Positions 1 through 8,668 of a stretch of 64,000 nucleotides of DNA are shown one piece after another (positions within the stretch are counted from its first letter, which is position 1; each line of letters starts with the position of its first letter). The position numbers were made by a program, and so were the translations under genes. Where the stretch lies: assembly GCA_016214905.1 (NCBI GenBank), contig JACRMQ010000001.1, forward strand, positions 1 through 64,000, in the 5' to 3' direction. The notes under the pieces are model-generated. The model saw nothing but the letters and a program-made list of their open reading frames with translations, was not told the origin of the DNA and ran no database searches. The DNA is from Ignavibacteriales bacterium. Lineage in GTDB: Bacteria; Bacteroidota; Ignavibacteria; UBA10030; SZUA-254.

Positions 1-138
1 GAACAAGAAGCCGGTTCATACCAGATGGAATGGAATGCCGTAGATGCACACAATCAGGTTGTGCCTACTGGTATCTACTTCGTCCGTATGACTGCCGATA
101 ACTTCTCTGCTGTTCAAAAAATTATGCTGATGAAGTAA
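1..138 (+). CDS. C-terminal end of a T9SS-sorted secreted protein (partial)
   Basis: Open from the first base of the window and ends with TAA at 136-138, giving 45 residues. They match the end of a type A T9SS sorting domain: a GxYxxxWxA block, then VPTGIYFVRM and a final QKIMLMK. In this family the domain directs export through the T9SS and attachment at the cell surface. The same ending style is seen in the proteins that stop at 18538 and 62566. The function of the missing part cannot be inferred. A hairpin terminator follows at 158-190. Confidence 0.75.
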   Translation, partial: EQEAGSYQMEWNAVDAHNQVVPTGIYFVRMTADNFSAVQKIMLMK

Positions 139-157
139 AATATTTCATCATATCATT

Positions 158-190
158 AAGCCTGAACATTAAATGGTTCAGGCTTTTTTA
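158..190 (+). terminator. Intrinsic terminator after the T9SS protein
   Basis: A perfect 10-bp stem (AAGCCTGAAC with GTTCAGGCTT, 158-167 and 176-185) with an 8-nt loop is followed by a run of T. It lies 20 nt after the stop codon at 138 and separates this gene from dusB. Confidence 0.85.
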
Positions 191-229
191 TTTCCCAAAT
201 AATTTCTACGTATATTTTAATTAAACAAT

Positions 230-1216
230 ATGACTAAGAAATTATTCGATATAAATAAAGCAATCGCCCTTGCACCGATGGAGAAAGTCACAGATATATC
301 TTTCCGACTATTATGTAAAAAATTCGGCGCCGACATCGTTTACACGGAATTTATTAATTCAGAAGGATTAATCCGCAATTCGGCTAAAGCCAAAAAGAAA
401 ATGACATTTTTCCCGGAAGAACGACCTATCGGTATTCAATTGTATGGTGCTTTAGATTCTTCTATGGAACAAGCGGCGAAACTTGCCGAAGAACTTCAAC
501 CAGACTTGATAGATATCAATGCCGGGTGCTGGGTCCGAAATGTAGTCGGACATGGCGCTGGAGCCGGTTTACTTAAGGATTTAAAAAATCTTTACAAGAT
601 CGTGAACACTGTTGTAAAGGCAGTTGACTTGCCGGTTACAGTAAAAACGCGACTCGGTTGGGATGAAAAATCGATTGAAATTATTGAAACCGTAAAAATC
701 ATTCAGGATGCAGGTGCACAGGCAGTTACAATCCATTGCCGTACTCGATCACAAGGGCACGACGGTTCTCCCGATTACAACTGGATCTCATCAGTTAAAG
801 ATGTTGTATCAATTCCAATTATCGTTAATGGAGGAATTACAACCCCACAAATCGCAAATCAGGTTTTTGAATCCACACGTTGCGATGGCATCATGATTGC
901 GCGTGGAGCGATCAACAATCCTTTTATCTTCAAAGAGATAAAATATTTTATGGAAAATGGGACTTTATTGCCACCTCCCTCCCTATCCGAAAGAGTAAAT
1001 CTTCTAATTGAACATTTAAATTATTCAGTCGAGTTTAAAGGAGAACGACGAGCATGCTTAGAAATCCGCAAACACTACAGTGGCTATCTTCGCGATGCAC
1101 CGAACATTTCGAAACTTAGGATGAAATTGATGGAATTCACCGAAGCACCACCTATTATCGATAAATTGCTTGAGTATCAAAATCAAGGATTCCATTTGGA
1201 TGAATTCAATAATTAA
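230..1216 (+). CDS. dusB: tRNA-dihydrouridine synthase (DusB family)
   Basis: FMN- and NADPH-dependent enzyme that reduces uridines in the tRNA D-loop; cytoplasmic. The 328 residues show the Dus TIM barrel: APMEKVTD near residue 15 (FMN binding), the active-site cysteine C100 in DINAGC, KTRLGWD near 139, an IHCRTRSQGHDG segment near 168 and IVNGGI near 200. Length is normal for DusB. Oddity: the motif after the catalytic cysteine is GCW, where most Dus proteins have GCP, and GRTR is replaced by CRTR. The cysteine itself is kept, so activity is likely. A standalone ATG start; it is followed by 124 bp before the next gene. Confidence 0.92.
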   Translation: MTKKLFDINKAIALAPMEKVTDISFRLLCKKFGADIVYTEFINSEGLIRNSAKAKKKMTFFPEERPIGIQLYGALDSSMEQAAKLAEELQPDLIDINAGCWVRNVVGHGAGAGLLKDLKNLYKIVNTVVKAVDLPVTVKTRLGWDEKSIEIIETVKIIQDAGAQAVTIHCRTRSQGHDGSPDYNWISSVKDVVSIPIIVNGGITTPQIANQVFESTRCDGIMIARGAINNPFIFKEIKYFMENGTLLPPPSLSERVNLLIEHLNYSVEFKGERRACLEIRKHYSGYLRDAPNISKLRMKLMEFTEAPPIIDKLLEYQNQGFHLDEFNN

Positions 1217-1340
1217 ACACTTTAGAGATAGAATAATAATTTGTAACATAGATTAACTTCAATCGTAAATCAGATATACAATAAATCCCGAACAATCTAT
1301 TATCATTCAATAAATATTTTTTAGAAAGAGATTTTATAAA

Positions 1341-1919
1341 ATGCGAAATTTATTTGGAGGATTGGTCTTAATAACATTCGGTACCCTTTTCCTTCTCGAT
1401 AATTTAGACGTTGCCGATTTCGGAGAAATCATAGGCAATTACTGGCCATTGATTTTGATATTTTGGGGCGCGAGTATTTTAATCAACCCGGGGAAAAAAC
1501 GATCGTCAACTACTCAAATTAATAATTCTGTTGTCAATCAACAATATTCATCAGATATTATTCATCAATCGAATGTCTTCGGCGATGTGAATTCTCAAAT
1601 ATCATCTACAAATTTTAAAGGAGGATCTATTTCGACTGTTTTCGGGGATTGCTCGGTTGATCTGACAAGTGCGTCCTGGTCAGACGGTGAGCATGAGCTA
1701 AAAATTCACGGTGTTTTTGGCGATACTAATATCATACTCCCGAAAGGTTCGGCGGTAACTATAAATGCAAATTCTACTCTTGGATCGCTGATGATTTTCG
1801 GACAAAGTAAAAATGGTTTTTCCTCCGACTTACGTACAAAAACTCCCGAATATGAATCTGCGACCGGAAAATTGATTATTAGGATCACGAAAGTTTTAGG
1901 TGATGTCAGAGTTGAATAA
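1341..1919 (+). CDS. LiaF-like membrane protein (LiaI/LiaF transmembrane plus C-terminal adhesin-like domain)
   Basis: 192 residues. Two short hydrophobic segments at about residues 4-20 and 33-48 match the LiaI-LiaF-like transmembrane region. They are followed by a Ser/Asn-rich linker and, from about residue 80, a beta-rich C-terminal domain with repeated VFGD motifs, as in the cell-wall-active antibiotics response (YvqF/LiaF) family. In Firmicutes, LiaF holds the LiaSR two-component system in check. No LiaRS-type genes are present here, so the role in this organism is open; envelope-stress sensing is only a family-based guess. The gene abuts nth with no gap (TAA at 1917-1919, ATG at 1920), so they are probably co-transcribed. 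Confidence 0.75.
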   Translation: MRNLFGGLVLITFGTLFLLDNLDVADFGEIIGNYWPLILIFWGASILINPGKKRSSTTQINNSVVNQQYSSDIIHQSNVFGDVNSQISSTNFKGGSISTVFGDCSVDLTSASWSDGEHELKIHGVFGDTNIILPKGSAVTINANSTLGSLMIFGQSKNGFSSDLRTKTPEYESATGKLIIRITKVLGDVRVE

Positions 1920-2573
1920 ATGATTCGTACTGATACTATTCATCCGGAGGAGACACAAAGAGCCGGTAGAATATTTCATATTTTAAAACGCAGTTATACT
2001 GAAGACGAAACCGCATTAAATCATCGAACTGCACTCGATTTACTTGTTGCCACAATTCTTTCTGCTCAATGCACTGATAAGAGAGTTAACTTAGTAACGG
2101 AAAAGTTATTCAAAGAATATCACTCGGTAAAAGATTATGCAAATGCCGATGTAAATCACTTAGAAATGATGATTAAATCGACAGGTTTTTATCATGTAAA
2201 AGCGAGGCATATCGTCCAGACATGTCAAAAATTAATTTCCGATTTCAACGGTATAATTCCCTCAACGATGAAAGAACTTCTCACACTACCGGGTATAGGC
2301 AGGAAAACCGCGAATGTAATATTGAGCAATTATTTTAAAAAGACAGAAGGTATCGTAGTTGATACACATGTTAGGCGTGTTTCTATTAGATTACATTTTT
2401 CACACCAATCTTCACCCGAAAATATTGAGCGGGATTTGATGACTCTCTTTCCAAAAAAAGACTGGATAACTTTTGGAAATATTTTTGTCCTGCATGGCAG
2501 GTACATTTGTAAATCCAGAAAACCATTATGTCCCGGTTGTAAAATAGCACGTTACTGTCCGTCCCGGTTATAA
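1920..2573 (+). CDS. nth: Endonuclease III (DNA glycosylase/AP lyase)
   Basis: Base-excision repair enzyme that removes oxidised pyrimidines and nicks the abasic site. All hallmarks are visible in 217 residues: helix-hairpin-helix LPGIGRKTANVIL with the catalytic lysine K129, the catalytic aspartate D148 in VDTHVRR, and a C-terminal [4Fe-4S] ligand set C197-x6-C204-x2-C207-x5-C213. The ATG directly follows the stop of the LiaF-like gene, indicating translational coupling. The downstream neighbour hsp20 converges on it. Confidence 0.96.
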   Translation: MIRTDTIHPEETQRAGRIFHILKRSYTEDETALNHRTALDLLVATILSAQCTDKRVNLVTEKLFKEYHSVKDYANADVNHLEMMIKSTGFYHVKARHIVQTCQKLISDFNGIIPSTMKELLTLPGIGRKTANVILSNYFKKTEGIVVDTHVRRVSIRLHFSHQSSPENIERDLMTLFPKKDWITFGNIFVLHGRYICKSRKPLCPGCKIARYCPSRL

Positions 2574-2585
2574 AAACAAAAGTGA

Positions 2586-2619
2586 CAGGATAAATCAAAT
2601 CCTGCCACCTCTTCTTTTT
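2586..2619 (+). terminator. Weak terminator between nth and hsp20
   Basis: A 6-bp stem (CAGGAT, 2586-2591, with ATCCTG, 2599-2604) is followed by a pyrimidine- and T-rich stretch to 2619. It lies between two converging genes. The stem is short, so confidence is limited. Confidence 0.4.
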
Positions 2620-2629
2620 GTCTACGTAA

Positions 2630-3094
2630 TTACTTTAACTTAACTTCTATTTCTTTCGGTTTGGCTTCCTCAAGTTTAGGGATTGTAAGAGATAATACTC
2701 CATTTTCAAAAGAAGCATCTATTTTTTCGCCTTGAACCGAAGTCGGAAGCGGAAATGAGCGTTGAAATATACCATATGATCGTTCAACGTGATGATAATT
2801 ATCACCTTTTCTTTCGTTTTCCTGTCTCTTCTCACCCTTAATTGTAAGAACATCATCCTGGACAGTGATTTTCACATCCTTCTTTTCAACACCCGGGAGT
2901 TCAACTTTGATATTATATTCATTTTCCCGTTCGATTATATCAACCACGGGCATAAGTGTTTTTGATCCTTCCACACCTAGAATGTCACTCCTGAAATTAT
3001 TGAACACTCTATCTATTTCCCTTTGCATGTTTTCGAATGATACAGGATGCCATGCTGAGACATCTCTTAACGGATTCCATCTGATTAATGTCAT
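2630..3094 (-). CDS. Hsp20/alpha-crystallin family small heat shock protein
   Basis: ATP-independent holdase chaperone of the cytoplasm. 154 residues: an N-terminal arm (RWNPLRDV), an alpha-crystallin domain from about residue 45 to 140 with the ELPGVEKKDVKI strand and the conserved FENGVLSLTIPK near the end, then a short charged tail. Monocistronic: nth converges from the left, and 289 bp without a gene separate it from trxB. That upstream region holds a sigma54-like promoter and a long palindrome, entered separately. No CIRCE element was seen. Confidence 0.95.
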   Translation of the reverse strand: MTLIRWNPLRDVSAWHPVSFENMQREIDRVFNNFRSDILGVEGSKTLMPVVDIIERENEYNIKVELPGVEKKDVKITVQDDVLTIKGEKRQENERKGDNYHHVERSYGIFQRSFPLPTSVQGEKIDASFENGVLSLTIPKLEEAKPKEIEVKLK

Positions 3095-3165
3095 AACTCG
3101 ATTCCTTTCTCAATAATATATTTTTTTAATTATGTTTCTTCTTTTTATGAATTTCAAGAAATAAT

Positions 3166-3185
3166 AAATCAACTCGCGTGCCAGA
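3166..3185 (-). promoter_or_regulatory. Sigma54-like promoter of hsp20
   Basis: On the minus strand the site reads TGGCAC, five bases, TTGA (3183 down to 3169). The sigma54 consensus is TGGCAC-N5-TTGCW; the -24 half is perfect and the -12 half has A in place of C. Expected transcription start is near 3157, about 60 nt before the hsp20 ATG at 3094. The palindrome at 3244-3300 lies 90-140 bp upstream of that start, a usual distance for an enhancer-binding activator. This is inference from sequence match; no sigma54 gene is in the window. Confidence 0.5.
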
Positions 3186-3243
3186 AATATTATCTAATAA
3201 ATGAAAGAATTATGAAGGGTAAATTATTTTTTTAAAAAATAAA

Positions 3244-3300
3244 TTGCCATTTTGTCAGATGACAGCAGACTATTTTCTGAAACATCCGACAAACTGGCAA
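3244..3300. repeat. Long imperfect palindrome upstream of hsp20 (candidate activator/operator site)
   Basis: Arms 3244-3261 and 3283-3300 are inverted copies that agree at 16 of 18 positions (TTGCCA-T/G-TTTGTC-A/G-GATG). The left arm also contains TGTCA-GA-TGACA, and a second TGGCA lies just to the right, near 3307. The 21-bp centre can form a further short hairpin. The shape suggests binding of a dimeric or oligomeric regulator rather than a terminator, since no T-run follows. Confidence 0.6.
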
Positions 3301-3383
3301 AAATATGGCAGAACATTTCATCTCAGACAGTAACTAAATATAAATATTCGTTCAATACCAAAAGAAATTATAAAATATCCTTT

Positions 3384-4322
3384 TTATGATTCTAAAAATC
3401 TTTCAGCATCAATGGCAGCTGCACACCCAGAACCTGCGGCTGTTATAGCTTGTCGATAAACATGATCCGCAACATCACCCGCGGCAAATACACCAGGTAT
3501 GTTTGTGTATGTACTACCGGGTTTTGTGATTATGTATCCGCTTTGATTTAGTTCAAGCTGCCCTTCAAACAATTTTGTATTTGGTTGATGACCAATTCCT
3601 ACAAAATATCCACCCGCATCGAACACTGATACATCACCCGTCCTGGTATTTTTTACTTTAATTCCGGTGATGGTTTTCTTTCCACTTTCAGTTTTTCCAA
3701 GAATTTCAACTATTTCTGAATTCCAGAGGAAAGCAATTTTAGTATTATTCTTTGCTCTCTCTTGCATTATTTTCGACGCACGCAATTGATCTCTTCTGTG
3801 AACAATGGTCACCTTCGAAGCAAACTTTGTTAAAAATGTTGCCTCTTCTATAGCCGTATCTCCTCCACCTACAACTACCACTTCAAGACCTTTGAAAAAG
3901 AATCCATCGCAGGTTGCACAACCTGATACACCGTGACCCATATATTCTTTTTCAGAAGGCAATCCTAACCACTTTGCTGAGGCACCTGTTGCAACAATAA
4001 GTGTATCTGAAGTATACTCTTTATCGTTTGAATAAATTTTAAACGGTCGTTCCGACAGATCAACTCTTGTTACATCCTGGAACAGCGTCTTTGCTGAAAA
4101 TTTTTCTGCCTGTCTCCTGAACAAATCCATCAACTCGGGACCCATTACACCATCCGGAAATCCCGGGAAATTTTCGACTTCAGTCGTGATCGTCAATTGC
4201 CCCCCAGGTTGAATACCTTCAAACACCAGCGGATTTAGATTCGCACGGCCGGTATAAATCGCAGATGTCAGACCGGCAGGTCCGGAACCGATTATGATTA
4301 CTTTATAATGATTTTCTGTCAT
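3384..4322 (-). CDS. trxB: Thioredoxin-disulfide reductase
   Basis: FAD/NADPH enzyme that reduces thioredoxin. 312 residues, normal length: FAD-binding GSGPAGL at 12-18, the redox-active C135-A-T-C138 pair inside SGCATCDG, NADPH-binding VVGGGDTAIEEA from about 150, and a C-terminal FAD motif GVFAAGDV. The gene follows queG with an 8-nt gap, so it is probably the last gene of a metallohydrolase-queG-trxB run. No thioredoxin gene lies next to it. Confidence 0.95.
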   Translation of the reverse strand: MTENHYKVIIIGSGPAGLTSAIYTGRANLNPLVFEGIQPGGQLTITTEVENFPGFPDGVMGPELMDLFRRQAEKFSAKTLFQDVTRVDLSERPFKIYSNDKEYTSDTLIVATGASAKWLGLPSEKEYMGHGVSGCATCDGFFFKGLEVVVVGGGDTAIEEATFLTKFASKVTIVHRRDQLRASKIMQERAKNNTKIAFLWNSEIVEILGKTESGKKTITGIKVKNTRTGDVSVFDAGGYFVGIGHQPNTKLFEGQLELNQSGYIITKPGSTYTNIPGVFAAGDVADHVYRQAITAAGSGCAAAIDAERFLES

Positions 4323-4330
4323 AAATACTC

Positions 4331-5263
4331 CTATTCTTTTTTATTTTGAAGAATGTTCCGAACATTTTCTTGCATCCCTTCTAATTTTCTTCTTTTGATC
4401 GGACTGTTCTCAAATAGTTTATTGAATTCAGTTTCATTCATTGATAATATTTTTTCATGCTCTATTCCAATTGAATATTCGCGGGGTACAAACTCGGGTT
4501 CATCAGTGATATTAGTATTCTTTTGATTCCAGGGACAAATGTTCTGACAAATATCGCAACCGTAAATCCAATTATCATATTTGTCCGATAAATCTTTGCT
4601 TACTTCTCCCCGATGTTCAATTGTTAAATACGAAATGCATTTGCTTGCATCCAGAAGATACGGTGTTGCGATTGCATTCGTTGGGCAAACATTGATGCAG
4701 AGTGTGCATGAACCGCACATATCTTGGGTGGAATGATCATATCGAAGTTCAATATCGGTTAATATTATTCCAAGAAAAATCCATGAACCGTACTTTTGAT
4801 TAATAATAATGGAATGTTTTCCCTGCCAACCAATACCTGCCCTATGAGCCCAAACTTTTTCCATAATGGGACCGGTATCAACTTCAATATAATTAAGCGC
4901 ACCAGGACGCTTCGAAGATATGAATTCCGATAATTCTTTTAGTTTACTTTTAAGTACAGTGTGGTAATCTGCTCCCCAAGCATACCTTGATATTTTACCT
5001 TTGCTATTGCTCGTTGATATTTCCGGTTGATAATAATTTATCGCACAAACTATTACTGATTTCGCATATGGCATTATTTTTAAAGGATTCTTTCGCTCAT
5101 CCTTCTTTTTTTCCAACCATCTCATGGTCCCATTGTATTTTCGATCTAGCCAATCGTCAAGCTTCAAACCTTCATTTATGAGAGGTTCAGCGTTGGCAAA
5201 ACCTATTAATGAAAAGCCAATATCTTTTGCACGTGCTCGAATATCTTCAGATAATTCAGTCAT
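4331..5263 (-). CDS. queG: Epoxyqueuosine reductase
   Basis: Cobalamin-dependent, iron-sulfur enzyme that makes the last step of queuosine synthesis in tRNA. 310 residues: an N-terminal cobalamin-binding region, the VDTGPIMEK segment holding the catalytic aspartate (D129), then two [4Fe-4S] clusters: C183-x2-C186-x2-C189-x3-C193-P and C236-x2-C239-x3-C243-P. Shorter than E. coli QueG, so without the C-terminal HEAT extension. Its need for B12 fits the riboswitch-controlled B12 uptake unit at 10.5-13.7 kb. Confidence 0.92.
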   Translation of the reverse strand: MTELSEDIRARAKDIGFSLIGFANAEPLINEGLKLDDWLDRKYNGTMRWLEKKKDERKNPLKIMPYAKSVIVCAINYYQPEISTSNSKGKISRYAWGADYHTVLKSKLKELSEFISSKRPGALNYIEVDTGPIMEKVWAHRAGIGWQGKHSIIINQKYGSWIFLGIILTDIELRYDHSTQDMCGSCTLCINVCPTNAIATPYLLDASKCISYLTIEHRGEVSKDLSDKYDNWIYGCDICQNICPWNQKNTNITDEPEFVPREYSIGIEHEKILSMNETEFNKLFENSPIKRRKLEGMQENVRNILQNKKE

Positions 5264-5313
5264 TCACACTCAAACCGATTTGATGCTTTATCGAGAAAAA
5301 AGATTCTTAAAAA

Positions 5314-6156
5314 CTAAATATTAATCGGGCGATCGAAGGCAAAGCCCTTCTCTGTCAGCTTAATTTTTCCTGCAGCAATTTTCGGATCATGCTCAAAGAA
5401 TAATGTCCAATCTTCGTCAACTGCTTGTTTGAATATCTTTTTTTTATCTGCCAGTGTATCCAGCGGTTGAAGATCGAAACCCATTATGTAAGGCAACGGA
5501 ATATGAGATGTGAATGGTGCTAAGTCCGCGGGATAAAACAAAGTCGAACTTCCATCTGTAATTTTTAGCATCTGAAGTGCGGGTGTATGTCCGCTTGAAA
5601 CTAATACTGATATACCATCGAATAATTCTTTTTCACCCTCTACAAGATTGAGTACTCCATGTTCTTGAAGTGGCAGATAATCTTTTTGAGAATAGCTTGC
5701 CCTATCTCTTTCGGTTGGTTTTAAAGAATTATCCCACTGCTTTTTTTGGACATAATATTTCGCATTCGGGAAAGCCGGTATTAATTTACCATTTTGGTTT
5801 AAGGTTGATCCACCTGCGTGATCGAAGTGAAGATGAGATAAAATTACATCTGTAACTTGATCGGTTTTTATATTATTTTTTGCAAGTGATCTCTGCAGTT
5901 CACCTGTTTCTGTTTCTAGCGTGTAAAGATCTCTGAACTTTTCTGTAATTTTATTTCCGTTGCCATTATCCATCAAAATTCTTTTACCGTTTCCCACAAT
6001 CATCAAACACCTTGCCGCAAGTTGAACACGGTTTCGGTCATCGGCATTATTCGTTTTTTCCCAGAGAACTTTCGGAATCACTCCGAACATCGCACCTCCA
6101 TCAAGCCAGAACGTCCCTGTTTCAATTGGATAAATTTCGTAGGATCCGATTTTCAT
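5314..6156 (-). CDS. MBL-fold metallohydrolase (lactonase-like)
   Basis: 280 residues with the zinc motif H108-L-H110-F-D112-H113-A-G-G, a second histidine in SSGHTP, an aspartate in YPADLAP, and FEHDP near the end. These match the metallo-beta-lactamase fold of the AHL-lactonase-like branch (AttM/AiiA-type architecture). Substrate cannot be assigned from sequence; quorum-signal hydrolysis is one option only. No signal peptide, so cytoplasmic. It ends 50 bp before queG begins on the same strand. Confidence 0.8.
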   Translation of the reverse strand: MKIGSYEIYPIETGTFWLDGGAMFGVIPKVLWEKTNNADDRNRVQLAARCLMIVGNGKRILMDNGNGNKITEKFRDLYTLETETGELQRSLAKNNIKTDQVTDVILSHLHFDHAGGSTLNQNGKLIPAFPNAKYYVQKKQWDNSLKPTERDRASYSQKDYLPLQEHGVLNLVEGEKELFDGISVLVSSGHTPALQMLKITDGSSTLFYPADLAPFTSHIPLPYIMGFDLQPLDTLADKKKIFKQAVDEDWTLFFEHDPKIAAGKIKLTEKGFAFDRPINI

Positions 6157-6249
6157 GTTTTCACCTCTTATTGTTACTCTCTTACCAACTGGAAGTTATT
6201 CATTTTGTTCTTTTCTCGTTTTGTGTAACTGATGTGAAGTTAAATTAAA

Positions 6250-6274
6250 AAGGTCGGTTAAAATGACCGACCTT
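6250..6274 (-). terminator. Intrinsic terminator of the ferredoxin gene
   Basis: A perfect 9-bp stem (AAGGTCGGT, 6250-6258, with ACCGACCTT, 6266-6274) has a 7-nt loop. On the minus strand it is followed by TTTTTAATTT. It sits 25 bp after the ferredoxin stop codon. Confidence 0.8.
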
Positions 6275-6298
6275 CAATTATTTGTCTCCCCAAACATT

Positions 6299-6670
<372 letters not shown>

Positions 6671-6737
6671 TTAAATCTAGATAATGGGTACCAACAGAAA
6701 TTCTGTCTGACCTAATATTGATAATTTCTTGATGTAT

Positions 6738-6766
6738 AGTATAAGAAAAAGTTGGATGAAAATCAA
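6738..6766 (-). promoter_or_regulatory. Sigma70-type promoter of the ferredoxin gene
   Basis: On the minus strand TTGATT (6766-6761), 17-bp spacer, TATACT (6743-6738). The expected start lies about 95 nt upstream of the ferredoxin ATG at 6637. Confidence 0.6.
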
Positions 6767-6779
6767 AGAAATTCGACTC

Positions 6780-7811
6780 TTATTTTTCGACCGAATGAGC
6801 CGGTTCTAATTCTTTGATCACATCGGTAACAAACGAAATAGCATATACAGCAAAACCGTTAGAGCGAGTTGTCAGCATAATCTGATGTTCGCCATACACA
6901 CGATTTTTGACGATATTGTATACGCGCGCATCATTAACAACAAAATAACTTTTCCCTTCTTCATCGTATCGAATATCTACTCCTTTGTCACCTCTAGAAA
7001 TCGGCATACCATCTTGAACTACAAACACTTGGAAACCTTTCTCCCCTTCAGGTTTTATAACCGCATCAACCTCTTTGGCTTGATAAAGAAATGTAAGATA
7101 TCCGCCTCCCGGATCAGTTGTATTTAACTTTAAATAATTTCTATCATTAAACCAGTCACCCTCCAAATATAATCTGCCATCAACATGATATCGCGGATCC
7201 TTGTAATGAATTGTAGATTCCGGTGAATACCCCTCAACATTTCCAATCGTTCCCCGTTGCCACCCCGTTAGAATTTCGGGCGTTTCTCGGTAGCAAATTA
7301 CACCCGGTCGGTCTGTTTCTCTTATCGGCTCCATCACTATTGGCAGATCAATATCATAATTTATCCCTGCCAGCAGAGATTGAATAGCATGTTCAAAATT
7401 CTGATATTGCCCTTCTCCCGGATGTACATATCTGATAAATCCGTTCTTGTCGACCAATATTTTTGTTGGCCAATTAGTCGAGCGAAATCCGTTCCAAATT
7501 AAATAATCATTATCCATTACAACCGGATATTTTATATTTAATTTATCGACTGCCTTTCTAACATTAATTGGATCTCTCGAGAATGGAAAACGAGGTGTAT
7601 GAATCCCGATTAGAATTAAACCTGTATCTGAATAACGGATAAACCATTCATTGAGATATGATAATGTTCTTATACATTTCACACAAGTATAATCCCAGAA
7701 ATCTATCAGTATAACATGACCGCGTAATGCACCAAGTGTTATAGGTTCACTGTTGAGCCAGTAATCACCGTAAATTTCAGGTACACGAAATTGCTGAGGC
7801 AATAGTTCCAT
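6780..7811 (-). CDS. Thioredoxin-fold redoxin with DipZ-like C-terminal domain
   Basis: 343 residues. The N-terminal half is a TlpA/AhpC-type thioredoxin fold with the redox pair C43-V-K-C46 in FWDYTCVKCIRTL, and a cis-proline loop (NWPTKILVDKNG). The C-terminal half (about 180-335) is beta-rich and resembles the C-terminal domain of DipZ-type thioredoxin-like proteins. There is no signal peptide or membrane segment, although relatives are often membrane-anchored or periplasmic. It stands alone between the ferredoxin gene and the rsmI-type gene. Exact substrate unknown; disulfide or peroxide chemistry is the family role. Confidence 0.75.
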   Translation of the reverse strand: MELLPQQFRVPEIYGDYWLNSEPITLGALRGHVILIDFWDYTCVKCIRTLSYLNEWFIRYSDTGLILIGIHTPRFPFSRDPINVRKAVDKLNIKYPVVMDNDYLIWNGFRSTNWPTKILVDKNGFIRYVHPGEGQYQNFEHAIQSLLAGINYDIDLPIVMEPIRETDRPGVICYRETPEILTGWQRGTIGNVEGYSPESTIHYKDPRYHVDGRLYLEGDWFNDRNYLKLNTTDPGGGYLTFLYQAKEVDAVIKPEGEKGFQVFVVQDGMPISRGDKGVDIRYDEEGKSYFVVNDARVYNIVKNRVYGEHQIMLTTRSNGFAVYAISFVTDVIKELEPAHSVEK

Positions 7812-7948
7812 ATTCGATTAATAATTATCTAAAATAATATTGAGATTTTTATTTATAGGTTCAATAGACGTTGGTTCACGATGATAGGACGGTATGCATA
7901 AAGTCGAAGGTTTTCACAATTCATATCAAATATCTCAATTCTTATCCT

Positions 7949-8668
7949 TCATTCTTCATCCTTTATCCCTCCCAATTCATCCTTCCTCTTTCTGATCCCT
8001 TCAACCAAAACTACGAATTCTCCTTTTATTTTATTTATTGTAAAACGGTTACATAACTCCTCTGCCGTTCCGCGATATATTTGCTCATCCGGCATTGTTA
8101 AGTTGTATGCTATACATAATCTCCGCTCTGTCCCAAAAACTTTCGACATATCACTTAAGAGTTGCACAAGACGATACGGCGCATCAAGAAAGATAATCGT
8201 CCTTTCCTGAGATTTTAAGGAATGTAATTCACCTAAACGTATTTCTCTTTTCTGAGATAGAAAGCCATAAAAGAAAAATTCGTTTGTTGCAAACCCAGAT
8301 AAAATAAGCGCAGGCACTATTGAGGATGCGCCAGGAATTGGAATGATATTTATATTATTTTCGATCGCCATTTTCACTAATGTTTGTCCGGGGTCGGAGA
8401 ACACCGGAGTTCCTGCATCGGAGATGAGAGCTACATTTTTCTCGTGTTTCAGGTAACTGATGATTCGTGCGCTCGATTCATTCTCATTATGCTCATTCAA
8501 TATTTCAGCTATCTTTTCAGGAACATCATAGCGAGACATCAACCTTCTTCCTTCACGATGTTCTTCGTACACAATAAGATCAACTTCTTTCAAAATTCTT
8601 AATGCACGAAATGTAATATCGTCCCAATTCCCTATAGGTGTTGCGACAAGATAAAGTATTCCACTCAT
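7949..8668 (-). CDS. rsmI: Tetrapyrrole-methylase-fold methyltransferase, RsmI-like
   Basis: 239 residues. YLVATPIGNWDDIT at the N-terminus, SDAGTPVFSDPG near 80 and IPIPGASSI near 110 are the SAM-binding signatures of RsmI, which 2'-O-methylates C1402 of 16S rRNA. Oddity: the EDTRxT segment that follows the first strands in typical RsmI is here EEHREGRRL, so this could be a paralogous branch with another substrate. The ATG overlaps the stop of the AI-2E permease gene by ATGA. The stop codon lies within a purine-rich repeat-like tract, so the last residues may be recent. Confidence 0.75.
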   Translation of the reverse strand: MSGILYLVATPIGNWDDITFRALRILKEVDLIVYEEHREGRRLMSRYDVPEKIAEILNEHNENESSARIISYLKHEKNVALISDAGTPVFSDPGQTLVKMAIENNINIIPIPGASSIVPALILSGFATNEFFFYGFLSQKREIRLGELHSLKSQERTIIFLDAPYRLVQLLSDMSKVFGTERRLCIAYNLTMPDEQIYRGTAEELCNRFTINKIKGEFVVLVEGIRKRKDELGGIKDEE

